Program-made: the position numbers and the translations under genes
Notes under the pieces: model-generated
What the model was told of the DNA's origin: nothing
Database searches by the model: none
Seen by the model: the letters and a program-made list of their open reading frames with translations, nothing else
From: Rubellimicrobium sp.
GTDB lineage: Bacteria; Pseudomonadota; Alphaproteobacteria; Rhodobacterales; Rhodobacteraceae
Direction: 5' to 3'
DNA length: 64,000 nucleotides
Assembly (NCBI GenBank): GCA_020852925.1
Contig: JADYZU010000027.1
Span: 1-64,000, forward strand
In this document: piece after piece, positions 40,996 to 51,039 of the stretch
Position numbering within the stretch: the first letter of the stretch is position 1
Layout of the letters: each line of letters starts with the position of its first letter

Positions 40996-41559
40996 ATGGA
41001 CCGACCGACGCGCCGTTTCAAACCCGCCGTTGCGGCATTTGCCGCGCTGATCGTCCCGGCGCAGGGGGCGCTGGCCGATGCGGCGCGGCTTGACGACCTG
41101 TTCGACCGGCTGGCCGGGGCGGGGACCGCGCAGGAGGGCGCCCTGATCGCGGCCGAGATCGGCGACGAACTCATGCGCACGGGATCGCCCACGCTCGACC
41201 TGCTGTTGCGGCGCGGGGCCGAGGCCGTCGCCGCGGGCGACGACGCCGCCGCGATCGAACATCTGACCGCCGTCATCGACCACGCCCCCGAAGTGACCCA
41301 GGCCTGGCACCTGCGGTCCATCGCCTATCTGCGCACCGGCCATGTCGGCCCGGCGATCCACGACCTCGGACAGGCGCTCGCGCTCGAGCCGCGCCATTTC
41401 GCGGCGCTGGCGGGTCTCGCCGCCATCCTCGAGGAGATGGGCCGGCCCGGCGATGCGCTGCGGGTGTGGCAGGCGGCGCTTGCCATCAACCCGGCCGATG
41501 CCGATATAGGGGCTTCGGTCGACCGTCTGCTGCGCCTGACGGACGGCACCCCCTTGTGA
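40996..41559 (+). CDS. tetratricopeptide repeat protein, signal peptide
   Basis: N-terminal signal; AIEHLTAVIDHAPEVTQAWHLRSIAYLRTGHVGPAIHDLGQALALEPRHFAAL. Confidence 0.85.
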   Translation: MDRPTRRFKPAVAAFAALIVPAQGALADAARLDDLFDRLAGAGTAQEGALIAAEIGDELMRTGSPTLDLLLRRGAEAVAAGDDAAAIEHLTAVIDHAPEVTQAWHLRSIAYLRTGHVGPAIHDLGQALALEPRHFAALAGLAAILEEMGRPGDALRVWQAALAINPADADIGASVDRLLRLTDGTPL

Positions 41560-41583
41560 TCCCGGCCCGAACGGGGAGAAGCC

Positions 41584-44500
41584 ATGACGCCCGCGCGGGT
41601 GACGGCCGTTCTCGGGCCGACCAACACCGGCAAGACCCATTACGCGATCGAGCGGATGCTTGGCCATCGCACCGGCATCATCGGCCTGCCGCTGCGCCTG
41701 CTGGCGCGCGAGGTCTATGACCGGATCGTGCGCGCGCGCGGGCCGTCGGTGGTGGCGCTCATGACCGGCGAGGAACGGATCATCCCCGAGCGCCCGCATT
41801 ACTGGGTCTGCACCACCGAGGCGATGCCCGAGGGGATGGGCGCCGATTTCCTGGCCGTGGACGAGATCCAGCTTTGCGCCGACCCCGAGCGCGGCCATGT
41901 CTTCACCGACCGGCTGCTGCATGCGCGCGGCCTGGTCGAGACGATGTTCATGGGATCGGAAACCATGCGCGGCGCCATCGCCGCGCTGGTGCCGGGCACC
42001 GTGTTCCTGCGGCGCGAACGGTTCTCGACCCTGACCCACACCGGGCCGAAGAAGATCGGCCGCCTGCCGGAACGCACCGCGATCGTCGGCTTTTCGGTCG
42101 AGAGCGTCTATGCCATCGCCGAATACATCCGCCGCACCCGCGGCGGGGCCGCCGTGGTGATGGGCGCGCTCAGCCCGCGCACCCGCAACGCGCAGGTCGC
42201 GCTCTATCAGGCGGGCGAGGTCGATTTCCTGGTCGCCACCGATGCCATCGGCATGGGGCTCAACCTCGACATCGCGCATGTGGCCTTTGCCGGGCTCGGC
42301 AAGTTCGACGGCCACCGGATGCGCGATCTCGCGCCCGACGAACTGGCCCAGATCGCCGGCCGCGCCGGGCGGCATCTGGCGCAGGGCACCTTCGGCACCA
42401 CCGCCGACGCGCCCGATCTCGACCCCGAGACGGTGGCCCAGATCGAATCCCACCAGTTCCGCCCGGTGACCCGGCTCATGTGGCGCAATGCGCGGCTCGA
42501 GTTCGGCTCGATCGAGCGGCTGGTGCGCGCGCTCGAGGCGCGCACCGACAATCCCTGGCTGGGCCGGGTGCGCGAAAGCGACGACCTGGCCGCGCTGCGC
42601 GCCCTGGCCGCCGATCCGGTGATGCGCGCGCGCGCCTCGGACGGGCGCGCGGTGCGGCTGCTGTGGGATGTGTGCCGGGTGCCGGATTTTCGCGGCATCT
42701 CGCGCGGGGACCACGCGCAGCTTCTGGGCACGATCTTTGCGCATCTGCACGAACGCGGCACGATCCCGCGCGCCTGGCTGGCGGCGCAGGTGCGCGCCCT
42801 CGACCGGCCCGAGGGCGACATCGACACATTGTCGCGCCGCCTGGCCCATATCCGCACCTGGACCTATGTCGCGCAGCGCGCGGGCTGGGTCGACGATGAA
42901 AGCCATTGGCGCGAGGAAACGCGCGCGGTAGAAGACCGCCTGTCGGATGCGCTGCACGGCGCGCTGACCCAGGCATTCGTGGACCGCCGGACCAGCGTCC
43001 TGGCCCGGCGGCTCAGACAGAAGGAGATCCTCGTGGCCGAGGTGAACGACAGGGGCGAAGTGACCGTCGAGGAGCAGTTCGTCGGGCGGATCGAGGGATT
43101 CCGCTTCCGCATCGACCGCACCGACAATCCCGAGGAGGCGCGCACGCTGCGCGCGGCGGCGTTCCAGGCGCTCGCGCCCCAGTTCCACCTGCGCGCGGAC
43201 CGGTTCTACAACGCCCCCGATACCGAGCTCGACTTCACCGAACAGGGCGGCCTCATGTGGGGCGAACATGCGGTGGGCCGGCTGGCCAGGGGGGCCGATG
43301 CGCTGCGCCCGCAGGTCATCGCCTTTGTCGACGACGAGGCCGGCCCCGAGGTCGCGGCCAAGGTGCAGCGCCGGCTTCAGCATTTCATCGACCGGCGCAT
43401 CGCCGCGACGATGGAGCCGCTGCTTGCGCTCCAGCGCGACGAGGCGCTCTCGGGCCTGGCGCGCGGGCTGGCGTTCCGGCTGGTCGAACATCTGGGCATC
43501 ATCCCGCGCGGCGAGGTGGCCGAGGACGTGAAGGCCCTCGATCAGGAGGCGCGCGCCGGGCTGCGCAAGCTCGGGGTCCGGTTCGGGCAGTTCACCGTTT
43601 TCATGCCGCCGCTGCTGAAGCCCGCGCCGACGCGGCTGCGGCTGGTGCTCTGGGGGTTGATGCGCGGGCTGGACGAGATCCCGCCGGGGCCGCCTGCGGG
43701 CCATGTCACCGTGCCCGCCGCGCGCGATGTGGCGCCGGGCTATTACGCCATGGCCGGCTATCGCGCCGCGGGCGAACGGGCGATCCGCATCGACATGCTG
43801 GAACGGCTGGCCGACCTGCTGCGCGAACGCGATTCGAAGGCGGGATTCGAGGCGGTGCCCGAGATGCTCTCGATCACGGGCCTGTCGCTCGAACTCTTCG
43901 CCGGGCTGATGGGCGGGCTGGGCTATCGCGCCCTGCGCGGCGAACGCCCGCGCCAGCGCAGCCCGCGCCCGGCCCCCGCCGCCGTGGCTGATGCCGTGGC
44001 CGATACCGCCGTGACCGAAGCCGTGGCCGAGGGGGCCGGGGGGGCGGGGCCTGTGGCCGAGGTCGCGGCCGATCCCGCAGTCCCCGCAACCGATGCCGTG
44101 GCCGAAGCGATGCCCGATTCGGTGCCCGGAACTGCGCCCGAATCCGGGCGCGCCCCGGTGCCCGAAGCTGCGCCCGAATCGCTGGACGGGGTCGCGGCCG
44201 AATCTGCCGGCGATGCCGACGCCGGACCCGCCGCGGACCATGCCCGCCCGGCATCGCGCCCGCCCGAGCCGGCGACCGAAGTGTTCTACACCTTCACCTG
44301 GGCCGGGCGCGGCCAGCGGCGCGACCACGGCGGCGGACGCGGCAACCGCGACCAGAACCGTGACCAGAACCGCGACCGTTCGCAGGACCGCAACCGCGGC
44401 GGCCCGCGCGGCGACCGTCACGGCGCCGCACCCGCCCAGCCCCCCGCCGGAGAGGCGGCCCCCGCACCCGCCGCTGCCGCCGAATCCCGGCCGCACCCCG

Positions 44501-44775
44501 ACGGGCGCCGCCGCGACGACCGGCCCCAGGGCCCGCGCCCTGCGCGCAAGGACCGCCCGCAGGAACGCGGCCATGACCGGCCCGCGCGCTCTGGCGACGG
44601 CGAGGGCGCCGACCGCGCCCCCCGGCACAACCGCCCGCGCGACGACCGCCGCCCCCCGCGCGAGGACCGCAACAAGCCTCAGGTGTTCGAGGCCCGCCCC
44701 CCGCGCGAGGACCGCCGCAAGGTCGATCCCGACAGCCCCTTCGCCGCGCTGGCCGAGTTGATGAAGCCCAAGTGA
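41584..44775 (+). CDS. SUV3-like helicase-related protein with long disordered RG/DR-rich tail
   Basis: VLGPTNTGKTHYAIERML Walker A; DEIQLCADPERGHVFTDRLL; ATDAIGMGLNLDI; tail DRNRGGPRGDRH.. Confidence 0.92.
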   Translation: MTPARVTAVLGPTNTGKTHYAIERMLGHRTGIIGLPLRLLAREVYDRIVRARGPSVVALMTGEERIIPERPHYWVCTTEAMPEGMGADFLAVDEIQLCADPERGHVFTDRLLHARGLVETMFMGSETMRGAIAALVPGTVFLRRERFSTLTHTGPKKIGRLPERTAIVGFSVESVYAIAEYIRRTRGGAAVVMGALSPRTRNAQVALYQAGEVDFLVATDAIGMGLNLDIAHVAFAGLGKFDGHRMRDLAPDELAQIAGRAGRHLAQGTFGTTADAPDLDPETVAQIESHQFRPVTRLMWRNARLEFGSIERLVRALEARTDNPWLGRVRESDDLAALRALAADPVMRARASDGRAVRLLWDVCRVPDFRGISRGDHAQLLGTIFAHLHERGTIPRAWLAAQVRALDRPEGDIDTLSRRLAHIRTWTYVAQRAGWVDDESHWREETRAVEDRLSDALHGALTQAFVDRRTSVLARRLRQKEILVAEVNDRGEVTVEEQFVGRIEGFRFRIDRTDNPEEARTLRAAAFQALAPQFHLRADRFYNAPDTELDFTEQGGLMWGEHAVGRLARGADALRPQVIAFVDDEAGPEVAAKVQRRLQHFIDRRIAATMEPLLALQRDEALSGLARGLAFRLVEHLGIIPRGEVAEDVKALDQEARAGLRKLGVRFGQFTVFMPPLLKPAPTRLRLVLWGLMRGLDEIPPGPPAGHVTVPAARDVAPGYYAMAGYRAAGERAIRIDMLERLADLLRERDSKAGFEAVPEMLSITGLSLELFAGLMGGLGYRALRGERPRQRSPRPAPAAVADAVADTAVTEAVAEGAGGAGPVAEVAADPAVPATDAVAEAMPDSVPGTAPESGRAPVPEAAPESLDGVAAESAGDADAGPAADHARPASRPPEPATEVFYTFTWAGRGQRRDHGGGRGNRDQNRDQNRDRSQDRNRGGPRGDRHGAAPAQPPAGEAAPAPAAAAESRPHPDGRRRDDRPQGPRPARKDRPQERGHDRPARSGDGEGADRAPRHNRPRDDRRPPREDRNKPQVFEARPPREDRRKVDPDSPFAALAELMKPK

Positions 44776-45110
44776 CCGCCCACGCCCCCCGCCCGGACAG
44801 CGGGGCCGGGGCGGTCCGCCTCGACAAATGGCTGTGGCAGGCGCGGTTCTGCCGCTCGCGCAGCCTGGCCGCGGCGCTGGTGGCCGAGGGGCGGGTGCGG
44901 GTCAATGCCGAACCGGCCCTGAAACCCGCGCGCCCGGTCGGGCCGGGCGATGTGCTGACCTTCGTGCAGGGCGGCGCGGTGCGGGTGCTGCGCATCCTCG
45001 CCTGCGGCACCCGGCGCGGACCCGCGAGCGAGGCGCGCCTGCTCTACGAGGAGATCGCGCCCCGCGCCGGCGCACAGACCGCGGGCGACAGCGATGCCGG
45101 GACGGCGTGA
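44772..45110 (+). CDS. RNA-binding S4 domain protein (HslR-like)
   Basis: VRLDKWLWQARFCRSRSLAAALVAEGRVRVN; ATGA overlap with helicase. Confidence 0.92.
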   Translation: MTAHAPRPDSGAGAVRLDKWLWQARFCRSRSLAAALVAEGRVRVNAEPALKPARPVGPGDVLTFVQGGAVRVLRILACGTRRGPASEARLLYEEIAPRAGAQTAGDSDAGTA

Positions 45111-45183
45111 CCGTAAGTCGCAGGTGCCTTGCGGCTTTGGTGCGGCGGGTCTAATCCAAGCGCGGAACTGAAGGGAGTTCGTC

Positions 45184-45519
45184 ATGGCCTATGTCGTCCT
45201 TGAGAACTGTATCGCCTGCAAATACACCGACTGCGTCGAGGTGTGCCCCGTGGACTGCTTCTACGAGGGCGAGAACATGCTGGTGATCCATCCGGACGAA
45301 TGCATCGACTGCGGCGTGTGCGAACCCGAATGCCCCGCCGACGCGATCCGCCCCGACACCGAACCCGACATGGCCCGCTGGGTCGAGTTCAACCGCAAAT
45401 ACGCCGAAATGTGGCCGGTCATCACCTCGCGCAAGGATCCGATGCCGGGTTACGAAGAGATGGACGGCAAGCCCGGCAAGCTCGCCCGGTTCTCGGAGGC
45501 GGCAGGCCCCGGAAGCTGA
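45184..45519 (+). CDS. fdxA: 7Fe-8S ferredoxin FdxA
   Basis: [45 protein letters not shown]. Confidence 0.96.
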   Translation: MAYVVLENCIACKYTDCVEVCPVDCFYEGENMLVIHPDECIDCGVCEPECPADAIRPDTEPDMARWVEFNRKYAEMWPVITSRKDPMPGYEEMDGKPGKLARFSEAAGPGS

Positions 45520-45701
45520 TCCCGGGCGGACTGTCGGCAAGACCCACAGGAGCCCCTTTGCCCGGCGCGCTTTTCGTGCTATGGAGCGCAGGAAATGCTG
45601 CTTGCCCGCTCCTGACACCTGACCGGCCGCGCCTGGCGATCCTCCCTCGCCGGGCGTTTGCATGTGCAGAGTCCGGCGCGGACCCCAGTGAGGATCACCG
45701 C

Positions 45702-46211
45702 ATGACCAAATCCAAGCGCCCCGAATTCCGCCCCGACGATTTCGTCGTCTACCCCGCGCATGGCGTGGGCAGGATCGTCTCGATCGAGGAGCAGGAGGTC
45801 GCGGGGTTCCGGCTCGAGCTGTTCGTCATCTCCTTCGAGAAGGACAAGATGACGCTGCGCGTGCCCACCAACAAGGCGACCGAGGCCGGGCTGCGGTCGC
45901 TGTCGTCGCCCGATGTGGTCGCCCATGCGATGAAGACCCTGCGCGGCAAGGCGCGGGTGAAGAAGGCGATGTGGTCGCGCCGGGCGCAGGAATACGAGCA
46001 GAAGATCAATTCCGGCGATCTGATCGCCATTGCCGAGGTGGTGCGCGACCTGCACCGTGCCGACGACCAGCGCGAGCAGAGCTATTCCGAACGCCAGCTT
46101 TACGAAGCCGCGCTCGAACGGCTGACGCGCGAGATCGCGGCGGTGGGCGGCAATGACGAACGCGGCGCCCAGCGCGAGATCGAATCGGCGCTCGTCGGCC
46201 GGGCGGCCTGA
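45702..46211 (+). CDS. carD: CarD family transcriptional regulator
   Basis: FVVYPAHGVGRIVSIEEQEVAG; KARVKKAMWSRRAQEYEQKINSGDL. Confidence 0.95.
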   Translation: MTKSKRPEFRPDDFVVYPAHGVGRIVSIEEQEVAGFRLELFVISFEKDKMTLRVPTNKATEAGLRSLSSPDVVAHAMKTLRGKARVKKAMWSRRAQEYEQKINSGDLIAIAEVVRDLHRADDQREQSYSERQLYEAALERLTREIAAVGGNDERGAQREIESALVGRAA

Positions 46212-46228
46212 CCGGGGCCGGTCGCGCG

Positions 46229-46252
46229 CGATCAAATTCTCGAATTTGATCG
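46229..46252. terminator. hairpin 1 between convergent carD and purD
   Basis: CGATCAAATTC-TC-GAATTTGATCG, 11-bp arms. Confidence 0.8.
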
Positions 46253-46256
46253 GGTG

Positions 46257-46280
46257 AACTCAAATTCGCGAATTTGAGTT
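46257..46280. terminator. hairpin 2 between convergent carD and purD
   Basis: AACTCAAATTCGCGAATTTGAGTT perfect 24-bp palindrome, shares CAAATTC..GAATTTG core with hairpin 1. Confidence 0.8.
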
Positions 46281-46284
46281 CCTG

Positions 46285-47535
46285 TCACAGGGCGCGCCAG
46301 CCGATGTCGCTGCGGCAGAACCCCTCGGGCCAGTCGATCGCCGCCACCAGCGCATAGGCCCGCGCCCGCGCCTCGGCCAGGGTTTCCCCGCGGCCGCAGG
46401 CGCTGAGCACGCGCCCGCCCGCGGCAATGATCTGGCCGCCTTCCCGCCGGGTCGCGGCATGGAACAGCACCGAGGCGGGATCCGCCGGCAGGGCGCCGGT
46501 GCCGCGGACGCTGCTGCCGTTCGCATGTTCGCCCGGATAGCCGCGCGTGGCCATCACCACGCACAGCGCGTGGTCGTCGGCCCAGTTGACCCGCATTCCC
46601 GCCAGCCGGCCCGAAGCCGCCGCCTCGATCAGATCCAGCGCCTGCGCCCCGAGCCGCAGCATCAGCACCTGACATTCCGGATCGCCGAATCTGGCGTTGT
46701 ATTCGACAAGACGCGCCTGCCCGTCCGCGATCATCAGCCCGACATAGAGCACGCCCTGATAGGGCGTCCCGCGGCGGGCCATCTCGGCCAGGGTGGGGCG
46801 CACGATCCGCGCCATCACCTGCGCCTCGATCGCGGGGGTGAGGACGGGGGCGGGTGAATAGGCGCCCATGCCGCCGGTATTGGGCCCCTCGTCGCCGTCG
46901 AAGGCGCGCTTGTGGTCCTGGGCGCTGCCGATCGGCAGGGCGTCGGTGCCGTCGCACAGCACGAAGAACGAGGCCTCCTCGCCCGTCATGAATTCCTCGA
47001 TCACCACTTCGGCGCCCGGGGTGGCGAAGAGGGCGTCCAGGGCGGCCTCGGCCTCGGCCAGGGTCCGGGCGACGGTCACGCCCTTACCGGCGGCAAGGCC
47101 GTCGGCCTTGACCACGATCGGCGCCCCCCGGGCGCGGACATGGGCGAAGGCGGCTGCGGCATCGTCGAAATGCGCCCAGCCGGCGGTCGGGGCGCCGGTT
47201 GCGTCGCAGACCTCCTTGGTGAAGGTCTTGGAGGTCTCGAGCAGCGCCGCCGCCCGCGACGGGCCGAACACCCGCAGTCCCGCCTCGCGCAGCCGGTCGC
47301 TCACGCCGGCAGCCAGCGGGGCTTCGGGGCCGATCACCACCAGATCGACCGCGTTGTCGTCGGCGAACCGCGCGACCGCATCGCCGTCGAGGAGGTCGAG
47401 CGCCGCGCATTCGGCCAGATCCCCGATGCCGGCATTGCCGGGGGCGACGATCAGCCGGTCGCATTTCGGGTTCTGCCGGATCGCCCAGGCCAGCGCATGT
47501 TCGCGCGCGCCCCCGCCCAGGATGAGGATGTTCAC
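46285..47535 (-). CDS. purD: phosphoribosylamine-glycine ligase
   Basis: (GTG start) [58 protein letters not shown]. Confidence 0.96.
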   Translation of the reverse strand: MNILILGGGAREHALAWAIRQNPKCDRLIVAPGNAGIGDLAECAALDLLDGDAVARFADDNAVDLVVIGPEAPLAAGVSDRLREAGLRVFGPSRAAALLETSKTFTKEVCDATGAPTAGWAHFDDAAAAFAHVRARGAPIVVKADGLAAGKGVTVARTLAEAEAALDALFATPGAEVVIEEFMTGEEASFFVLCDGTDALPIGSAQDHKRAFDGDEGPNTGGMGAYSPAPVLTPAIEAQVMARIVRPTLAEMARRGTPYQGVLYVGLMIADGQARLVEYNARFGDPECQVLMLRLGAQALDLIEAAASGRLAGMRVNWADDHALCVVMATRGYPGEHANGSSVRGTGALPADPASVLFHAATRREGGQIIAAGGRVLSACGRGETLAEARARAYALVAAIDWPEGFCRSDIGWRAL

Positions 47536-47604
47536 TTGCGCCCCCTTTGCAACCGGCCCGCAGGCGTCATAGGGTTGCAATTCCCGCGTGACAAGGATCG
47601 AGAG

Positions 47605-49023
47605 ATGGAGATGTTCGAGGACGCAGGCCCCGCCGCCGGCGGCGCCCCGGGAAACCGGCCGGAGTTCACCGTCTCCGAGATCGCGGGCGCGGTGAAGCGG
47701 GTGATCGAGGGCGAATTCGGCCTGGTCCGGGTCCGGGGAGAGATCGGGCGGGTGTCGCGGCCGGCGTCGGGGCATCTCTACTTCAACCTCAAGGACGACC
47801 GGGCCTCACTCGATGCCGTGGTGTGGCGCGGGCAGGCCGGGCGGCTGTCGGTCCGGCCCGAAGAGGGGCTCGAGGTGGTGGCGACGGGGCGGCTGACCAC
47901 CTTTCCCGGCGCGTCGAAATACCAGATGATCGTCGAGGACATGGCGCCGGCGGGGGCGGGCGCGCTCATGGCCATGCTCGAGGCGCGCCGCCGCGCGCTG
48001 GCGGCCGAGGGCCTGTTCGATCCGGGAAGAAAGCGGCCGATTCCGTTCCTGCCGGGGGTGATCGGGGTCGTCACCTCGCCCTCGGGGGCGGTGATCCGCG
48101 ACATCCTCCACCGCCTGCGCGACCGGGTCCCGCGCCGGGTCGTGGTCTGGCCGGTGGCGGTGCAGGGGCAGGCCTGCGCGCCCGAGGTCGCCCGCGCCAT
48201 CGCCGGCTTCAACGCCCTGCCCGAAGGCGGGCCGGTGCCGCGGCCCGATGTGATCATCGTCGCGCGCGGCGGCGGTTCGATCGAGGATCTGTGGGGCTTC
48301 AACGAGGAGGTCGTGGTGCGCGCCGCCGCCGCCTCGGCCATCCCGCTCATCTCGGCCGTCGGGCACGAGACCGACACCACCCTCATCGACCACGCCGCCG
48401 ACCTGCGCGCGCCCACGCCCACGGCGGCGGCGGAACTGGCGGTGCCGGTGCGGGCCGAACTCCTGGCCGTGCTGGCACAGCAGGGGGGGCGGCTGACCGG
48501 CGCGGTGGTGCAGGCGCTCACGCGGCGGCGCCAGCGGCTCGCGGATCTGTCGCGGGCGCTGCCCCGGCCCGAGCGCCTGACCCAGACGGCGGCGCAGCGG
48601 CTTGACCAGGTGGCGGGGCGGCTGGCGCATGCGCTGGTCGCGGGGCAGCAGGCGAGGCGCCTGCGTCTGGCGCGGGCGGTGCTGGTGCCCGGCGCGCTGC
48701 GTCAGCGCCTGCGCGGCGAGGGGCGGGCTCTGGCGGCCCTCGGGGCGCGGCCGGGCCCGGCACTCGGGCGGATCCTGGCCGAGAGGCGGGCGCGGCTCGA
48801 GGCGGGGGGGCGGCTCTTGCGCTCGCTGTCCTACGCCGAAACCCTGGCGCGCGGCTTTGCCGTGGTGCGGGCCGGGGGGCATGTGGTGACCGGCGTTTCC
48901 GGTGTGGCCCCGGTGATGGAGATCGAGTTCGCCGACGGCCGCGTCACCGTCCAGAGCGGCCCCACCGCCCCGCCGCCGAAACGGCGCCTCCCGCCGCCGC
49001 CCGAACAGGGCAACCTGCTGTGA
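47605..49023 (+). CDS. xseA: exodeoxyribonuclease VII large subunit
   Basis: [66 protein letters not shown]. Confidence 0.96.
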   Translation: MEMFEDAGPAAGGAPGNRPEFTVSEIAGAVKRVIEGEFGLVRVRGEIGRVSRPASGHLYFNLKDDRASLDAVVWRGQAGRLSVRPEEGLEVVATGRLTTFPGASKYQMIVEDMAPAGAGALMAMLEARRRALAAEGLFDPGRKRPIPFLPGVIGVVTSPSGAVIRDILHRLRDRVPRRVVVWPVAVQGQACAPEVARAIAGFNALPEGGPVPRPDVIIVARGGGSIEDLWGFNEEVVVRAAAASAIPLISAVGHETDTTLIDHAADLRAPTPTAAAELAVPVRAELLAVLAQQGGRLTGAVVQALTRRRQRLADLSRALPRPERLTQTAAQRLDQVAGRLAHALVAGQQARRLRLARAVLVPGALRQRLRGEGRALAALGARPGPALGRILAERRARLEAGGRLLRSLSYAETLARGFAVVRAGGHVVTGVSGVAPVMEIEFADGRVTVQSGPTAPPPKRRLPPPPEQGNLL

Positions 49024-49146
49024 TCCTGGAAGAGAATGCGCCCGGCCGCCTGACCGCCTGACCTCCTGCCGTCTGGGCCGGAGGCCACGTTTCCCCCACC
49101 GCCCCCGCCCCATGCCCCGGCCGTGCGCCCCCGGCCGGCGTTGTGC

Positions 49147-49254
49147 CGCCTCCGGCGGGGGTATTTCAGCAAAGATGAAGGGGCCCCCTTCATCTGTCCT
49201 CAAATATCCCGGGGGGGAGGCCCGCAGGGCCCGGGGGGGCAGCGCCCCCCCGCC
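49147..49254. repeat. Composite intergenic palindromic repeat, copy F
   Basis: CCTCCGGCGGGGGTATTTCAGCAAAGATGAAGGGGCCCCCTTCATCTGTCCTCAAATATCCCGGG..GGGGGGGCAGCGCCCCCCC. Confidence 0.9.
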
Positions 49255-49340
49255 TGCGCCCCCCGCCTGCGCCCCCCGCCTGCGCCCCCCGCCTGCGCCC
49301 CCCGCCTGCGCCCCCCGCCTGCGTCCCTCGCCTGCGCCGG
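49251..49340. repeat. 13-bp tandem repeat, about 7 units, abutting copy F
   Basis: CGCCTGCGCCCCC x5 exact plus 2 diverged units. Confidence 0.95.
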
Positions 49341-49464
49341 TCACGGGCACGGCGGGCAGCCGCGCGGAATCCGTTTCCATCCGGCGCCGGGGGGGCCGTT
49401 TGCGATGGTCCCGTGCAGGGGCGATGCCCTTGCGCCGGGACCGGAGGCGGGGCATGGAGGTGCC

Positions 49465-50322
49465 ATGACCGGAACGCTGCTTTCCATCGGGCATGGCTAT
49501 GTCGCCGGGGCGCTGGGGCGTGAACTGATGGCCCGCGGCTGGCGGGTGATCGGCACCACGCGCAGCGCCGGGCGCGCGGCGCTGCTGGCCGGCGCGGGGG
49601 TGGAGCCGCTGCTGTGGCCGGGGAGCGATCCCGGGCCGGCGCTCGTGGCGGCCACGCATGTTCTGGTCTCGGCCCCGCCGGAGGATGGGGCGGGGGATCC
49701 GTTTCTGGCCGCGCATGGCGATCTGGTCGCGCAGCGGGCGTCCGCTGTGCGGTGGATGGGTTATCTCTCGACCACCGGGGTCTACGGCGATCACGCCGGC
49801 GCCGCGGTGGACGAGGAGGCCGAATGCCGGGGCCTGGGCACGCGCAACCTCGGGCGCATCCGCGCCGAGGGGGAATGGCGGTCGGTTCCGGGGCTGCCGG
49901 CGCATGTGTTCCGCCTGGCCGGGATCTACGGGCCGGGGCGCGGGCCGTTCGAGAAGCTGCGCGCCGGCACGGCGCGCGCGATCGAGAAGCCCGGCCACCT
50001 GTTCGGGCGCATCCATGTCGAGGATATCGTGCAGGTGCTGCTGGCCTCGATGGCGCATCCCCGTCCGGGGCGGGTCTACAACGTCACCGATGACGAACCC
50101 GCCTCCGGGCCCGAGGTGATCGCCCATGCCGCCGCCCTGCTGGGCCTGCCCGCCCCGCCGGTCGAACCCTATGCAGAGGCCGGGATGACGCCGATGGCGC
50201 GCAGCTTCTACCAGGGGTCGCGCCGGGTGCTGAACGGGCGGATGAAGCGCGAACTGGGGGTGCGCCTGATCCATCCCGACTTCCGCGCGGGCCTGCGGGC
50301 GATCCTGGCGGCCGAAGGCTAG
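49465..50322 (+). CDS. NAD(P)-binding SDR/epimerase family protein (YeeZ-like)
   Basis: LLSIGHGYVAGALGRELMARGW; YLSTTGVYGDHAGAAVDEEA; RLAGIYGPGRGPFEKL. Confidence 0.9.
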   Translation: MTGTLLSIGHGYVAGALGRELMARGWRVIGTTRSAGRAALLAGAGVEPLLWPGSDPGPALVAATHVLVSAPPEDGAGDPFLAAHGDLVAQRASAVRWMGYLSTTGVYGDHAGAAVDEEAECRGLGTRNLGRIRAEGEWRSVPGLPAHVFRLAGIYGPGRGPFEKLRAGTARAIEKPGHLFGRIHVEDIVQVLLASMAHPRPGRVYNVTDDEPASGPEVIAHAAALLGLPAPPVEPYAEAGMTPMARSFYQGSRRVLNGRMKRELGVRLIHPDFRAGLRAILAAEG

Positions 50323-50957
50323 CGCGCGGGCCCTTCCCGCCCGGGGCCGGGGGACGCCGGGGCATCCCCGCCTGCGTCCTTGTCCCCGTCATCGTCGGCT
50401 GCCGGCGCGAGGGTGGCGCGCAGTCCGGCAAGGCCGGCAAAGGGATGGGCGCCGGCCGCATCGGGGGCGGAGCCGGTCGCGCCGTCGTCGCTGTCGCCCG
50501 ACGCGCTGTCGCCGCTGCCGGCATCGGGCGCGCGCGGCCAGGGCGGCAGCGCCAGCGCCAGCGCCTCGTGCAGGATCTCCCACAGATCGAGGGTGCGGGG
50601 CAGGGGCTCGATCTCGTCGTCGGGCATTTCGCTCTCGCCGGGGGCGGGGGCGGGGTTGTCGGCGAGGTAGCGGCGGCGCAGATCCTCGTCGATGCGGGTG
50701 GTCACCGGGGCGAGGGTGACGACGCAGGGCTGCACCACGCTTGCGCGCAGCCGTGCCTCGAGCCGCCAGTCCTGCCGCCCCTCGGGCAGGAGCCGCCCCT
50801 CGAGGCGCAGCTTGCCCACCGCGGAGATGCCGAGCGCCCCGGCCAGCGCCGCGCGCGCCGCGCCGTCGGGCACCAGCGCGAACTCCTGCGCCGCGCGCCG
50901 CTGCACCCCGTCGAGGCGCAGGACGTGACGCGGCAGCGTGCCTTCGGTTCCGGACAT
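50319..50957 (-). CDS. DUF177/YceD family protein
   Basis: RLEARLRASVVQPCVVTLAPVTTRIDEDLRRRYLAD; divergent from BamE. Confidence 0.88.
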   Translation of the reverse strand: MSGTEGTLPRHVLRLDGVQRRAAQEFALVPDGAARAALAGALGISAVGKLRLEGRLLPEGRQDWRLEARLRASVVQPCVVTLAPVTTRIDEDLRRRYLADNPAPAPGESEMPDDEIEPLPRTLDLWEILHEALALALPPWPRAPDAGSGDSASGDSDDGATGSAPDAAGAHPFAGLAGLRATLAPAADDDGDKDAGGDAPASPGPGREGPAR

Positions 50958-51039
50958 GGTGCATCCTTTCTTGAACAGGGGCCCGCGCCTGATATAGGTG
51001 CGCATAGAAGGCAGGCGGGCAGGTGACAAGGGGGCGGCA

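Noticed and set aside
40477-44628. 1383-aa minus-strand ORF antisense to SUV3 helicase/TPR/hydrolase genes
   Set aside because: High-GC spurious ORF: low-complexity Arg/Gly/His-rich protein with no domain, fully overlapping well-supported genes on the other strand
49251-49340. Possible CRISPR array
   Set aside because: Contiguous 13-bp units without spacers; a minisatellite, no cas genes in window
49123-50322. Long start of the epimerase ORF including PACAPRLRPPP repeats
   Set aside because: Upstream extension is just translation of repeat F and the 13-bp minisatellite; ATG at 49465 fits the family N-terminus
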